From Phaeobacter sp. B1627 (GTDB lineage Bacteria > Pseudomonadota > Alphaproteobacteria > Rhodobacterales > Rhodobacteraceae): a stretch of 64,000 bases of DNA. The translations under genes and the position numbers were made by a program. The stretch spans positions 1 to 64,000 of the forward strand of contig NZ_VCNK01000025.1 in assembly GCF_006265095.1 (NCBI RefSeq), read 5' to 3'. The notes below the pieces were generated by a model. It did not search any database, had not been told where the DNA came from, and saw only the letters and a program-made list of their open reading frames with translations. The first letter of the stretch is position 1; the number at the start of each line of letters is the position of its first letter. Shown piece after piece: positions 7,748 through 15,740 of this stretch.

Positions 7748-9022
7748 ATGAACACCAGCTTGCAGGATATCGCCCTCGACCTCTTTCGCGTCGCGATTGC
7801 GCGTGCAGATCCCTCCGCTGCGGTCCGGGACCAGCTGGACCTCCATCCCCTGCCTCCCCTTGCCCAAGGCGCGCGCCGGATCGTCATTGCAGTTGGCAAG
7901 GCCGCGGTGCCGATGATGCAGGCGGCGCTCACCCGGCTTCCGGCCCCCCCGTCAGCGGCCCTTGTCATCACCAATCCGGAGAACCTCTGTGATGTTGCGG
8001 GTGCGCAGGTGGTCCCCGGCGCGCATCCAGTGCCGGATGAAACGAGCGCCGCTGCCGGGCAGCAGGTGCTGAGAGTGCTGGAGAACCTGTCCCCCGACGA
8101 TCAGGTGCTGGTGCTGATTTCCGGTGGTGGGTCCGCGCTGATGGTCGCCCCCGCCGCCGGGATTTCGCTCGCCGACAAGGCGGCCGTGAATGAAATCCTG
8201 CTGGCGTCCGGGCTTGAGATCAATCGCATGAACCTGGTGCGTCAATCCCTCTCGCGCCTGAAGGGCGGCGGGTTCTGCCATGCAGCATCCCCGGCCAAGG
8301 TCACCGCGCTGATCCTGTCTGATGTGATTGGTGACGACCTGCGCGCCATCGCCTCGGGTCCGACCGTCGCGCCACTGGGAACGCGCGCTGACGCAAGAGA
8401 CCTGCTGCAGAGCGAAGCGCTTTGGGACAAACTGCCACCGGCGGTTCAAGGCTATCTGATGTCGCCCGACCCCGCCCAGCCCAGCCCGGAAGCAGACAAT
8501 ACCCTGATCGGCTCAAATCGCTTCAGCCTCGACGCGATGAAAGCCCATGCCACGGCGCTCGGCTGGGAGGTCGCGCCCCTCGTCTATGACCTCACGGGCG
8601 ATGTGTCTGACGCCGCAGACCGTGTTGTTTCCCTGGCCCGCGCAGCCCCCACGGATCGCCCCGTCGCCCTGTTGTTTGGCGGCGAGACCACCGTGCGGCT
8701 TCGTGGAACAGGCCAGGGCGGACGCAATCAGGAACTCGCGCTGCGCGTCGCCCGCGCTGCTGCGGAGCTAAAAGGCGAATGGGTCTTTTTGTCTGGCGGA
8801 ACAGATGGGCGCGACGGGCCGACAGATGCAGCCGGCGGCATCGTCACCGCGCAGACATGGGCCGCCATTGCCGCCTCCGGCGCGGATCCCGAGGCCCTGC
8901 TGGCCAACAACGACAGCTATGCCGCGCTCAAGGCCGGTCAGGCATTGGTCTCGGTTGGAGGAACCGGCACGAATGTCGCGGACGTGCAGGTCTTTCTGCG
9001 CCGCCCATCTGCCCCCGTCTAG
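7748..9022 (+). CDS. Glycerate 2-kinase (MOFRL family, TtuD/GckA type)
   Basis: Phosphorylates D-glycerate to 2-phosphoglycerate; this family is often mislabelled hydroxypyruvate reductase. The 424-residue protein has the N-terminal glycerate-kinase domain (V-G-K-A-A-V-P-M around residue 45, I-S-G-G-G-S-A-L around 123, then R-x-x-L-S-x-x-K-G-G-G) and the C-terminal MOFRL motif G-G-E-T-T-V-R-L with G-Q-G-G-R-N-Q-E-L-A-L. The ATG at 7748 fits the usual start of homologues; an in-frame ATG at 7712 is possible. Placed beside allE/allA, it probably finishes glyoxylate use through the tartronate semialdehyde or a related route; the intermediate enzymes are not in the window. Confidence 0.9.
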   Translation: MNTSLQDIALDLFRVAIARADPSAAVRDQLDLHPLPPLAQGARRIVIAVGKAAVPMMQAALTRLPAPPSAALVITNPENLCDVAGAQVVPGAHPVPDETSAAAGQQVLRVLENLSPDDQVLVLISGGGSALMVAPAAGISLADKAAVNEILLASGLEINRMNLVRQSLSRLKGGGFCHAASPAKVTALILSDVIGDDLRAIASGPTVAPLGTRADARDLLQSEALWDKLPPAVQGYLMSPDPAQPSPEADNTLIGSNRFSLDAMKAHATALGWEVAPLVYDLTGDVSDAADRVVSLARAAPTDRPVALLFGGETTVRLRGTGQGGRNQELALRVARAAAELKGEWVFLSGGTDGRDGPTDAAGGIVTAQTWAAIAASGADPEALLANNDSYAALKAGQALVSVGGTGTNVADVQVFLRRPSAPV

Positions 9023-9453
9023 ATGTCCAGTTCGTAAAGATCGTTCAACAGATCCAACAGCGCCTCATAACGCTCGGGGCCCATTTTATCCCGCGTTCTC
9101 TGGATCAGCTCGAGGCTGGCATCGATGTTCTCTTCGATCACCGTCTTGCCGGATCGCGTCAGAGTGACGACCTGTCGGCGCCTGTCCGCCTCGTCGCGGG
9201 CCCGGTCAATCAGGCCCTTCTCCTCCAGTTTTTGAAGGATCCGCGTGAGGCTGGGCAAGAGCAGGCACGCCTGATCCGCGATTTGCGTCGGGTCAATTGG
9301 TCCGCTTTCCTGCACAACGCGCAGGACCCGCCATTGCTGCTCTGTCAAATCCACATCACTCAGTAAATTGCGAATGGGCCCCATGACCCGTTCGCGCGCG
9401 CGCAGCAGAGCAATGGGAAGGGAACGGTCCGTAGAGGGCAAAGCATGTGTCAT
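9019..9453 (-). CDS. hpaR: MarR-family regulator HpaR of homoprotocatechuate degradation
   Basis: A winged-helix repressor of 144 residues. The N-terminal L-P-S-T-D-R-S-L-P-I-A-L-L-R-A-R-E and the L-T-E-Q-Q-W-R-V-L-R and C-L-L-L-P-S-L-T-R-I-L stretches match the HpaR subgroup of MarR proteins, which release DNA on binding 4-hydroxyphenylacetate or homoprotocatechuate. The ATG at 9453 is favoured over 9489 because AGGAAGG sits just upstream. It is divergent from hpaF, with a promoter-operator candidate in the 129-bp gap. Its last 4 nt overlap the convergent glycerate kinase gene. Confidence 0.9.
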   Translation of the reverse strand: MTHALPSTDRSLPIALLRARERVMGPIRNLLSDVDLTEQQWRVLRVVQESGPIDPTQIADQACLLLPSLTRILQKLEEKGLIDRARDEADRRRQVVTLTRSGKTVIEENIDASLELIQRTRDKMGPERYEALLDLLNDLYELDI

Positions 9454-9526
9454 GCCTTCCTGTATCGCGCGCGATATCTGTCTTGGCAATCATTTCGCAA
9501 AGTCACGTATTTTCAGGCGACCGGAG

Positions 9527-9559
9527 TTGACAGGGATGTTGCATAAAGATAACATGTTA
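9527..9559 (+). promoter_or_regulatory. Candidate hpa promoter with an embedded palindromic operator
   Basis: TTGACA at 9527-9532, a 17-bp spacer, then TAACAT at 9550-9555 form a near-consensus sigma-70 promoter pointing into hpaF. The -10 box is the left part of the perfect 10-bp palindrome TAACATGTTA (9550-9559). A dimeric repressor bound there would block RNA polymerase. HpaR, encoded divergently next door, is the obvious candidate. Start of transcription would fall near 9562, about 20 bases before the hpaF ATG. Confidence 0.65.
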
Positions 9560-9582
9560 ATCAATTTGGGAGGAGGACCTGA

Positions 9583-9978
9583 ATGCCCCATATCTCGCTG
9601 GACTACGCGCCGCGGCTGGCGGAGGTCGTGGATATTGCCGCGCTCTGCGACCTGCTGCGCCGGACCGCCATAGACACCGGCGTGTTCCCGATGCCCGGGG
9701 TTCGCGTGCGTGCCTTCGCAGCAGACCACGTCAGCATGGCCGATGGCAATCCCGATTTCATGTATGTTGACATCTCGGTTCGCCTGCGCGCGGGGCGGGA
9801 AATGGACATCCGGCGATCCGCCACCGAGACGATCTTCGCAGCCGCCCGCGGCTTTCTCGCGCCTGCCCTGGCGGAGCATCCCATCGCGCTTTCGATGGAA
9901 ATGCGTGACATTGATCCAGACCTCTCTCCGAAATACGGCACCATCCGCGACCACCTGCAATCAGGAGCCCCCGCATGA
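9583..9978 (+). CDS. hpaF: 5-carboxymethyl-2-hydroxymuconate isomerase
   Basis: Tautomerase-superfamily enzyme that isomerises 5-carboxymethyl-2-hydroxymuconate (CHM) in the homoprotocatechuate pathway. The 131-residue length and the start M-P-H-I-S-L-D-Y fit; after Met removal Pro1 would be the catalytic base, as in the family. A strong GGAGGA Shine-Dalgarno precedes the ATG. It is the first gene of a seven-gene operon and overlaps hpaE by 4 nt. Confidence 0.93.
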   Translation: MPHISLDYAPRLAEVVDIAALCDLLRRTAIDTGVFPMPGVRVRAFAADHVSMADGNPDFMYVDISVRLRAGREMDIRRSATETIFAAARGFLAPALAEHPIALSMEMRDIDPDLSPKYGTIRDHLQSGAPA

Positions 9979-11486
9979 GCGACCTTGCTTCAAACCTGGA
10001 CAAACTGGCATCCATACTCGACCGCTACAGAAACACCGGTCTCTCCAACCTAATCGACGGAAAATCCTGTCCCTCGGTCACCGGCCGGACGTTCGAAACC
10101 GCATCTCCGGTGGATGAAAGCGTGATCTGCTCCGTCGCCCGCAGCAATGATGCGGATATCGACGCCGCAGCCAAGGCCGCAAAGGGCGCATTCCCGGCCT
10201 GGCGCGATACGCCCGCCGCCGACAGACAGGCGATTCTGCACCGAATTGCAGATGCCATTGTGGACCGTGCCGAGGAAATTGCCCTGTGCGAATGCTGGGA
10301 CACCGGTCAGGCGCTGCGTTTCATGTCAAAGGCTGCCCTGCGCGGTGCCGACAACTTCCGCTTCTTCGGAGACCGCGCGCTGAGTGCCCGCGATGGGCAG
10401 ATGCTGCCCTCACCAACCCTGATGAATGTGACAACACGGGTGCCAATCGGCCCCGTCGGCATCATTACGCCCTGGAACACGCCGTTCATGCTGTCCACCT
10501 GGAAGATTGCACCTGCGCTGGCGGCAGGCTGCACGATAGTACACAAGCCGGCAGAATTCTCTCCTCTCACCGCACATCTTTTGGCCGAGATCGCGCATGA
10601 CGCGGGCCTGCCTGCCGGAGTATGGAACCTCGTCAACGGATATGGAGAAGAGGCCGGAAAAGCGCTCACCGAACATCCTGATATCAAAGCCATTGCTTTC
10701 GTCGGAGAAAGCAAAACAGGCTCCATGATCATGGCCCAGGGCGCTCCGACGCTGAAACGGGTACATTTCGAACTTGGCGGCAAAAACCCGGTGGTGGTGT
10801 TTGACGACGCAAATCTCGACCGGGCGCTCGATGCCGCGATCTTCATGATCTACTCCTTGAATGGTGAACGCTGCACGTCCTCATCGCGCCTTCTGATCCA
10901 GGAAACCGTTGCCGATGCGTTCGAGGCCCGGTTGATCGAGCGCGTGAACAAGATCCGTGTCGGCCACCCACTGGACTCGACAACAGAAATCGGCCCGCTG
11001 ATCCACAAGGTACATTTTGAAAAGGTGACGTCCTATTTCGATACCGCCCGACGCGAAGGTGCGACAATCGCCGCTGGCGGCAGCCGCCACGGTGACAAGG
11101 GCTGGTTCGTCAACCCCACTCTGTTCACCGACGCCTCCAACGACATGGCCATCGCGCAAGAGGAAATCTTCGGCCCCGTACTCACCATGATCCGCTTTTC
11201 GGATGAAGAAGACGCTTTGGCAAAAGCGAATGACACACCATACGGTCTCACCGGCTATATCTGGACCAATGACGTGACGCGCGCCATGCGATTCTCACAC
11301 CAACTTGAGGCCGGGATGATCTGGGTGAACTCGGAAAACGTCCGCCACCTGCCAACGCCTTTCGGAGGTGTCAAAGCGTCGGGCATTGGCCGCGACGGCG
11401 GCGACTGGAGCTTCGACTTCTACATGGAGCAAAAACACATCGGCTTCGCAACCGGGCAGCACAAGATCCCCCGTCTTGGCGCCTGA
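9975..11486 (+). CDS. hpaE: 5-carboxymethyl-2-hydroxymuconate semialdehyde dehydrogenase
   Basis: NAD-dependent aldehyde dehydrogenase that oxidises the ring-cleavage semialdehyde to the dicarboxylic acid. The 503-residue chain has the aldehyde dehydrogenase hallmarks: P-W-N-T-P (Asn168), the general base Glu266 in F-E-L-G-G-K, and the nucleophile Cys300 in N-G-E-R-C-T-S. Placement between hpaF and hpaD assigns the substrate. The ATG overlaps the hpaF stop. A hairpin repeat of the kind also seen at 56.5 kb follows the gene. Confidence 0.93.
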   Translation: MSDLASNLDKLASILDRYRNTGLSNLIDGKSCPSVTGRTFETASPVDESVICSVARSNDADIDAAAKAAKGAFPAWRDTPAADRQAILHRIADAIVDRAEEIALCECWDTGQALRFMSKAALRGADNFRFFGDRALSARDGQMLPSPTLMNVTTRVPIGPVGIITPWNTPFMLSTWKIAPALAAGCTIVHKPAEFSPLTAHLLAEIAHDAGLPAGVWNLVNGYGEEAGKALTEHPDIKAIAFVGESKTGSMIMAQGAPTLKRVHFELGGKNPVVVFDDANLDRALDAAIFMIYSLNGERCTSSSRLLIQETVADAFEARLIERVNKIRVGHPLDSTTEIGPLIHKVHFEKVTSYFDTARREGATIAAGGSRHGDKGWFVNPTLFTDASNDMAIAQEEIFGPVLTMIRFSDEEDALAKANDTPYGLTGYIWTNDVTRAMRFSHQLEAGMIWVNSENVRHLPTPFGGVKASGIGRDGGDWSFDFYMEQKHIGFATGQHKIPRLGA

Positions 11487-11504
11487 TCCGCTTCATCTTT
11501 TGTC

Positions 11505-11539
11505 AAATACCTCGGGGAGTGTGAGGGGCAGAGCCCCTC
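11505..11539 (+). repeat. Intergenic hairpin repeat, family B copy 1
   Basis: Begins with AAATACCTCGGGG (11505-11517), followed by a perfect 7-bp hairpin GAGGGGC-AGA-GCCCCTC (11523-11539). The same two blocks recur in inverted orientation at 56468-56513. It lies between hpaE and hpaD and could act as an attenuator or mRNA-stability hairpin within the operon. No T-run follows. Confidence 0.75.
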
Positions 11540-11585
11540 GCCCGAAACCACCCCCGGAGGCCTGTCAATCCGGAGGAATCACGAT

Positions 11586-12566
11586 ATGCCCGTTCCCGCC
11601 CCGACGCTCTATCCCCCCTTCAACATCCTGCGCCTCAGCCACGTGGAATACGAGGTTACCAATCTCGCGGCATCCCGCGCCTTCTATGCCGACGTCCTCG
11701 GCCTTCAGGTCACTTTCGAGGATGACAGCGCCGTCTACCTGCGCGCCATGGAGGAACGCGGACACCACTGCGTGATCCTGCGACAGGCCAAAACCGCCGA
11801 TGTGGCCTGCCTCGGCTTCAAACTGTTTGACCTGCCGGATCTGGAAAAAGCGGAGGCCTTTTTCACCGCCAAGGGCCTGCCGGTGGAATGGATCGAGCGT
11901 CCCTTCATGGGCCCTGTTCTGCGGACCCGTGACCCATGGGGCGTGCCGCTTGAATTTTATGTCAAGATGGATCGCCTGCCACCAATTCATCAGGAATACA
12001 GGCTCTACAAGGGTGTAAAGCCGCTCCGGATCGACCATTTCAATCTGTTTTCCGCTGATGTGGATGCAGCTATCGCCTTTTACAGCGAGCTGGGTTTTCG
12101 CGTCACCGAGTACACCGAAGATGAAGACAGCGGCCGGGTCTGGGCCGCCTGGATGCACCGCAAGGGAGGCGTGCATGACATCGCCTTTACCAATGGCACA
12201 GGTCCGCGCCTGCACCATTCCGCCTTTTGGGTGCCGACACCGCTCAATATCATCGACCTGCTCGATCTCATGGCCACCACCGGCTACGTCGCCAATATCG
12301 AACGCGGCCCCGGGCGGCATGGAATTTCCAATGCCTTCTTCCTGTATGTGCGCGACCCCGACGGCCACCGGATTGAAATTTATTGCTCTGACTACCAGAC
12401 GGTTGACCCGGATCTGGAGCCGATCAAATGGTCGCTCGCCGACCCCCAACGTCAGACCCTATGGGGTGCACCTGCCCCGCGCAGCTGGTTTGAGGAGGGC
12501 TCAAGTTTCAAAGGAGCCGAGACTCGCGATAGTGATCTCGCCGCACAGCCAATCATCGCCCCATAA
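11586..12566 (+). CDS. hpaD: 3,4-dihydroxyphenylacetate 2,3-dioxygenase (extradiol, type I)
   Basis: Opens the ring of homoprotocatechuate by meta cleavage. The 326-residue protein has two vicinal-oxygen-chelate modules (about 15-130 and 145-270). The 2-His-1-carboxylate metal site is visible as His151 (R-I-D-H-F-N-L-F), His210 or His211 (R-L-H-H-S-A-F-W) and Glu264 (H-R-I-E-I-Y-C), resembling the Brevibacterium/Arthrobacter HPCD/MndD type rather than the LigB-type HpaD of E. coli. A GGAGGAA Shine-Dalgarno precedes the start. The stop codon lies inside a decaying 15-bp tandem repeat. Confidence 0.93.
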   Translation: MPVPAPTLYPPFNILRLSHVEYEVTNLAASRAFYADVLGLQVTFEDDSAVYLRAMEERGHHCVILRQAKTADVACLGFKLFDLPDLEKAEAFFTAKGLPVEWIERPFMGPVLRTRDPWGVPLEFYVKMDRLPPIHQEYRLYKGVKPLRIDHFNLFSADVDAAIAFYSELGFRVTEYTEDEDSGRVWAAWMHRKGGVHDIAFTNGTGPRLHHSAFWVPTPLNIIDLLDLMATTGYVANIERGPGRHGISNAFFLYVRDPDGHRIEIYCSDYQTVDPDLEPIKWSLADPQRQTLWGAPAPRSWFEEGSSFKGAETRDSDLAAQPIIAP

Positions 12567-12594
12567 ATCACCGCCCCGTAAATCACCGCATCTT
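12550..12594 (+). repeat. Decaying 15-bp tandem repeat across the hpaD stop codon
   Basis: Three successive 15-mers, starting at 12550, 12565 and 12580, share AATCA.CGC. Within them, a 15-bp unit beginning CCC(A/G)TAAATCACCGC at 12560 and 12575 differs at a single position. The hpaD stop TAA (12564-12566) is inside the array, so a change of phase or copy number could alter the C-terminus. Confidence 0.65.
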
Positions 12595-12658
12595 CAATCA
12601 GCGGCACACTCACTGCGAAAGCGCCCGCGTCAAAACCGAGGCAAAGAGGAGACATAGG

Positions 12659-14071
12659 ATGAACTGGAACGAATTCGCAGGATGGGGTCGAAAGGTTGCT
12701 GACTGGGCACAGGATTACCACATGACGGTCGGCGACCGTCCGGTGCGTGCTCAAACGGCACCGGGCGACATGCTCAACGCACTGCCGAGCACCCCGCCCG
12801 AGCAGGGCGAAGGCATGGATGAAATTTTTGCCGATTTTGAAAAGAGCGTGATGCCCGGTATCACCCATTGGCAACATCCACGTTTCTTCGCCTATTTTTC
12901 GTCCAATGCCGCCGCCCCTTCGGTGCTGGCAGAGTTCCTGACCGCCGCCATCGCGCCGCAATGCATGCTGTGGCAGACCTCGCCTGCTGCGACCGAAATG
13001 GAAACCCGCATGATGGATTGGCTGCGCCAGTCTTTGGGCCTGCCAGAGGTGTTTCAGGGCGTCATTCAGGACAGCGCCTCCTCGGCCACCCTTGCCGCCG
13101 TTCTCACCATGCGCGAACGCGCTCTGAACTGGCAGGGCAATCAACAGGGGCTCGCCGGGCAGCCGACATTGCGCATCTATTGCTCCAGCGAAGTCCATAC
13201 GTCCGTCGATCGCGCCATCTGGGTCGCAGGTATCGGGCAGGCCAACCTCATTCGGGTCCCCGTCGCGGGCGACTGGCGGGGCATGGACCCTGCGGCTCTT
13301 GACGCAGCGATCACTGCCGACAAGGCCGCGGGCCATTTGCCCGCCGGCGTCATTCTCTGTGTCGGCGGCACGGGAACCGGGGCCACAGATCCGATCGCGG
13401 ACTGTATCGCCATCGCCGCGAAACACGGGCTTTATACGCATGTCGACGCGGCCTGGGCGGGATCTGCCATGATCTGCCCGGAATTTCGCGACTACTGGCC
13501 CGGTATCGAAGACGCCGACAGCATCGTCTTCAACCCTCATAAATGGCTCGGCGTGCAGTTCGATTGCTCGGCACATTTTCTGAAAAACGCCAATGACCTC
13601 GTGAGGACCCTCGCCATCAGCCCGGAGTATCTGAAGACCCACGGTCACGATGGTATCATCAACTATTCCGAGTGGTCCGTCCCCCTTGGTCGCCGCTTTC
13701 GCGCGTTGAAAATCTGGTTCCTGATCCGCACCTACGGGCTCGAAGGTCTCAGAAACCGCATCCGCAACCACATCGCATGGTCCAGACAGCTTCACGACAA
13801 GCTGTGCGCCGAACCCGATTTCGAGAGTGTCACCCCTCCGATGTGGTCGCTGTGGACGTTCCGGTATGTGCCGGAGGGCGCCGGGGATCTGGATGCGCTC
13901 AATCTCGATCTGGTCAACAGGATCAACGACGACGGCCGGATCTACCTCACCCAGACCCGCGTCGACGGCAAATTGGTCATCCGGTTTCAGGCGGGCACAT
14001 TTGAAACCACAGAAGGAGATGTGATGATGGCCCATGATGTGATTTGCGACATCGCAAGGAGCCTGAGCTGA
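12659..14071 (+). CDS. PLP-dependent aromatic-L-amino-acid decarboxylase
   Basis: Group II decarboxylase of 470 residues, the size of tyrosine/DOPA/tryptophan decarboxylases. Visible residues are His180 (S-S-E-V-H-T-S, stacking on PLP), Asp263 (H-V-D-A-A-W-A-G) and the PLP lysine Lys295 (N-P-H-K-W). It is inserted in the hpa operon between hpaD and the hpaG-like gene, with its own AGAGGAG site, and its stop overlaps the next start (TGATG). The context suggests it turns tyrosine or DOPA into tyramine or dopamine, which could be oxidised to hydroxyphenylacetates feeding the ring-cleavage enzymes; the amine oxidase and aldehyde dehydrogenase needed are not here. Exact substrate is unknown. Confidence 0.88.
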   Translation: MNWNEFAGWGRKVADWAQDYHMTVGDRPVRAQTAPGDMLNALPSTPPEQGEGMDEIFADFEKSVMPGITHWQHPRFFAYFSSNAAAPSVLAEFLTAAIAPQCMLWQTSPAATEMETRMMDWLRQSLGLPEVFQGVIQDSASSATLAAVLTMRERALNWQGNQQGLAGQPTLRIYCSSEVHTSVDRAIWVAGIGQANLIRVPVAGDWRGMDPAALDAAITADKAAGHLPAGVILCVGGTGTGATDPIADCIAIAAKHGLYTHVDAAWAGSAMICPEFRDYWPGIEDADSIVFNPHKWLGVQFDCSAHFLKNANDLVRTLAISPEYLKTHGHDGIINYSEWSVPLGRRFRALKIWFLIRTYGLEGLRNRIRNHIAWSRQLHDKLCAEPDFESVTPPMWSLWTFRYVPEGAGDLDALNLDLVNRINDDGRIYLTQTRVDGKLVIRFQAGTFETTEGDVMMAHDVICDIARSLS

Positions 14072-14928
14072 TGCGCATAGCCACCTATTCCGCTGGTCAC
14101 GACACGGTCTACGGGGCCATAACCGATAGCGGAGCGATCAATCTGTCGGCAGATTTCCCGGACTGGCCCACGCTGCGCGACGTGATCGAGGCCGATGGGC
14201 TTCACCGGCTGGCAACGGCTGCTCAGGGTCGCGCGCCAACGCACGCGCTGTCGCAGATCACCTATCAGATCCCCATTCCGCGCCCCGAAAAAATCATCTG
14301 CGTCGGGGTCAACTTCCCCAACCGCAATGCAGAGTACAAGGATGGTCAGGACGCCCCGCCCAATATGTCCCTGTTTCCGCGTTTTGCGCGCAGCTTCACC
14401 GGGGCGGACTGTCCCCTGATCCGCCCACCCGAAAGTCACCAGCTCGACTATGAGGGTGAGATCGCCATCGTGATCGGCAAGGGCGGGCGCCGCATTTCAG
14501 AGGCAGAGGCCTATGATCACATCGCGGCGCTGACCCTTTGCAATGAAGGGACGATCCGGGACTGGGTCCGGCATGCAAAGTTCAATGTAACGCAGGGCAA
14601 GAACTGGGACGCCTCCGGTGCCATCGGCCCCTGGCTGGTGCCGTTTACCGCAGCGGCGCAGCTGGATGACATCCGGCTGACGACCAAAGTGAACGGAGAG
14701 CTGCGACAGGATGACCGCACCTCCAACATGCTGTTCCCGATCCGCCGTCAGATCGCCTATATTTCCACCTTCACCACGCTGGTGCCCGGCGACATCATCA
14801 TCACAGGAACCCCCACTGGCGCCGGCGCGCGCTTTGACCCGCCAAGATTTCTCAGGCCCGGCGATGTGATCGAAGTAGAGGCCGAAGGCATCGGCATCCT
14901 GAGCAACACGGTAAAGGACGAGATGTGA
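14071..14928 (+). CDS. hpaG: Fumarylacetoacetate-hydrolase-family enzyme, HpaG-like
   Basis: A 285-residue FAH-fold protein. Metal-binding and fold marks are I-I-C-V-G-V-N-F, then D-Y-E-G-E-I-A-I-V-I-G-K-G, G-K-N-W-D and T-G-T-P-T-G-A-G. In homoprotocatechuate pathways this family decarboxylates 5-oxo-pent-3-ene-1,2,5-tricarboxylate and isomerises the product (HpaG). E. coli HpaG is a tandem fusion of two such domains; here only one copy is present, so one protein may do both steps or the partner lies elsewhere. It starts at the ATG overlapping the decarboxylase stop. Confidence 0.85.
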   Translation: MRIATYSAGHDTVYGAITDSGAINLSADFPDWPTLRDVIEADGLHRLATAAQGRAPTHALSQITYQIPIPRPEKIICVGVNFPNRNAEYKDGQDAPPNMSLFPRFARSFTGADCPLIRPPESHQLDYEGEIAIVIGKGGRRISEAEAYDHIAALTLCNEGTIRDWVRHAKFNVTQGKNWDASGAIGPWLVPFTAAAQLDDIRLTTKVNGELRQDDRTSNMLFPIRRQIAYISTFTTLVPGDIIITGTPTGAGARFDPPRFLRPGDVIEVEAEGIGILSNTVKDEM

Positions 14929-15731
14929 CCCCGGATCAGCACAAAGACGCCGCCCAATTGCTTCTTCAGGCGGAGGAAACAGGCCATCAATGCGGTCTGT
15001 TGTCCCTGGCCTATCCCGATATGACCCTGGATGACGCCTATGCGGTGCAGCAGGCCTTGGTGATGCAAAAACTGTCGAACGGGCGCCGGAAAATCGGCTG
15101 GAAAATCGGCCTCACCAGCCGGGCCATGCAACAGGCGCTGAACATCACCACTCCCGACAGCGGCGTGCTGCTGGATGATATGGCGTTTCCCAGTGGCGCC
15201 ACCGTGCCCGCCGGGCGGTTTATCCAGCCACGGGTTGAGGCCGAAATCGCTTTTGTGATGAAATCCCCCCTGTCCGGAGCAGATTGCACAGCCGCCGATA
15301 TCATCGCCGCAACCGACTATGTGACCCCGGCACTGGAGATCCTCGACACCCGCATTCTGCGCAGCGATCCGGAAACCGGGAAATCGCGGATCATCACCGA
15401 CACCATCAGCGACAATGCCGCCAACGCCGGTCTCGTGACAGGCGCGGATCGGCACCCCATCCAAGCGCAGGATCTGCGCCGTACCGGGGTGATCCTGAAA
15501 CGCAACGGCGAGGTGGAGGAAACCGGTCTTGGCGCCGGGGTGCTGGACGATCCGGTCACCTCTGTGCTCTGGCTTGCGCGCCGGATGGCCGACTATGGAC
15601 AACAGATCGAGCCCGGCGATATCGTGTTGTCCGGATCGTTTGTCCGGCCCGTCGAATGTCCGCCGGGCACCTATATTCACGCCGACTTCGGCCCGTTTGG
15701 CTCCGTCGAGATATCATTTGCACAAGGATAG
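14925..15731 (+). CDS. hpaH: 2-oxo-hept-3-ene-1,7-dioate hydratase
   Basis: Hydrates 2-oxo-hept-3-ene-1,7-dioate to the 4-hydroxy compound for the HpaI aldolase. The 268 residues fit the HpaH/MhpD hydratase branch of the FAH fold, with G-R-R-K-I-G-W-K-I-G-L-T-S, P-R-V-E-A-E-I-A-F and the late V-L-S-G-S-F. It starts at a GTG that overlaps the previous stop by 4 nt, and hpaI follows after 9 nt. Confidence 0.93.
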   Translation: MTPDQHKDAAQLLLQAEETGHQCGLLSLAYPDMTLDDAYAVQQALVMQKLSNGRRKIGWKIGLTSRAMQQALNITTPDSGVLLDDMAFPSGATVPAGRFIQPRVEAEIAFVMKSPLSGADCTAADIIAATDYVTPALEILDTRILRSDPETGKSRIITDTISDNAANAGLVTGADRHPIQAQDLRRTGVILKRNGEVEETGLGAGVLDDPVTSVLWLARRMADYGQQIEPGDIVLSGSFVRPVECPPGTYIHADFGPFGSVEISFAQG

Positions 15732-15740
15732 AGGTACGCC

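Noticed and set aside
12452-14035. 527-residue minus-strand ORF
   Set aside because: Antisense to the aromatic amino acid decarboxylase, whose PLP motifs are intact on the plus strand.
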